From positions 1 through 48,676 of the forward strand of contig CABUZK010000009.1 of NCBI GenBank assembly GCA_902496115.1: DNA of 48,676 nt. The letters are read 5' to 3'. Below the pieces are notes generated by a model. That model saw only the letters and a program-made list of their open reading frames with translations. It was not told the DNA's origin and made no database searches. A program made the position numbers and the translations under genes. Origin of the DNA: an uncultured Collinsella sp. (GTDB taxonomy: Bacteria; Actinomycetota; Coriobacteriia; Coriobacteriales; Coriobacteriaceae). Within the stretch, counting starts at the first letter, position 1. Each line of letters begins with the position of its first letter. This document shows positions 48,456 to 48,676 of the stretch, one piece after another.

Positions 48456-48676
48456 TGAACTGCCTCCCGTTTCTTGGACATCGGGAAATGGGAGGTTTTC
48501 CATGAGTATAGACCTCAGGGTGAAGCACGACCTGGAGTCCAGGAGGCGGGCCGTCGACCTCTTCGACGCCGGCGTCGGCTGCAAGCCGGCGGCCGAGGCC
48601 CTGTCCGTCCCCCGCGAGACCGTGAGAGAATGGCAGTGGGTATACCGGGCGTTCGGAAGCGAGGCGCTGCTGTCCA
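48456..48676 (+). mobile_element. IS element, left end (IS3-like, tentative), continues past window
   Basis: Candidate left end TGAACTGCCTCCCG, then a hairpin and the first transposase gene. The right end lies outside, so inverted repeats and target duplication cannot be checked. The family call rests on the OrfA-like helix-turn-helix protein. Confidence 0.65.
48502..48676 (+). CDS. transposase OrfA-like helix-turn-helix protein, partial
   Basis: The first 58 codons of a basic DNA-binding protein: MSIDLRVKHDLESRRRAV followed by LFDAGVGCKPAAEALSVPRETVREWQWVYR, a helix-turn-helix of the IS3-family OrfA type. GGGAGG lies six bases before the ATG. The gene runs off the right edge. The ribosome site can be hidden in a hairpin with 48463-48473, a known kind of guard against readthrough from outside the element. 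Confidence 0.8.
   Translation, partial: MSIDLRVKHDLESRRRAVDLFDAGVGCKPAAEALSVPRETVREWQWVYRAFGSEALLS

Overview
The window looks like a chromosome segment of a high-GC gut actinobacterium of the Coriobacteriia, most like Collinsella. This rests on GC-rich coding sequence with strong GGAGG ribosome sites, a long alanine-rich coiled-coil wall protein with a sortase tail, the his gene order, and short palindromic repeats between genes. The genus call is inference from gene content and style; no search was run.

Layout. 1-4.2 kb: a cut-off unknown gene, a 1,116-residue CAP-domain surface protein and a small unknown gene with its own promoter. 4.2-11.4 kb: a minus-strand, operon-like set of two unknown genes, a 1,310-residue helicase with a C-terminal PD-(D/E)XK nuclease, and an overlapping 631-residue protein whose C-terminus resembles the PIWI domain. 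This set is the best candidate here for an undescribed system. 11.5-13.6 kb: a divergent gene for a large protein with a zinc-ribbon-like cysteine cluster. 13.7-23.1 kb: a defence island with a phage tail relic, a four-gene LlaJI/BsuMI-like restriction system (two C5 methyltransferases, McrB-like AAA+ protein, McrC-like nuclease), a second McrC 3' relic on the other strand, and a SIR2 gene directly behind that relic. 23.1-31.4 kb: accessory DNA with a 36-bp perfect palindrome, a small membrane protein, an orphan VirD4-like ATPase with a ClpP and two unknown genes, a degenerate HsdM/HsdS-like protein and an AbiE toxin-antitoxin pair.

31.4-43.7 kb returns to core-like genes: a DUF4342 protein followed by an OmpR-type two-component system, an orphan PTS IIB with a VOC protein, a TPR-like membrane protein, tRNA-Leu(UAA), Ppx/GppA, a DivIC/FtsB-like protein, enolase, a DUF4143 ATPase behind three phased direct repeats, MazG, a YfcE-type phosphodiesterase and a stand-alone LarC C-terminal half. 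44.0-48.4 kb is histidine synthesis: a HisJ-type histidinol phosphatase on the plus strand converging on hisH-hisA-hisF-hisI-(small gene)-hisE. An IS element starts about 47 bp upstream of hisH and runs off the right edge.

Two families of palindromic repeats (182 bp and 65 bp, two equal-length copies each) and an 83-bp duplication of the tRNA-Leu 3' end plus its terminator lie between genes in the right half.
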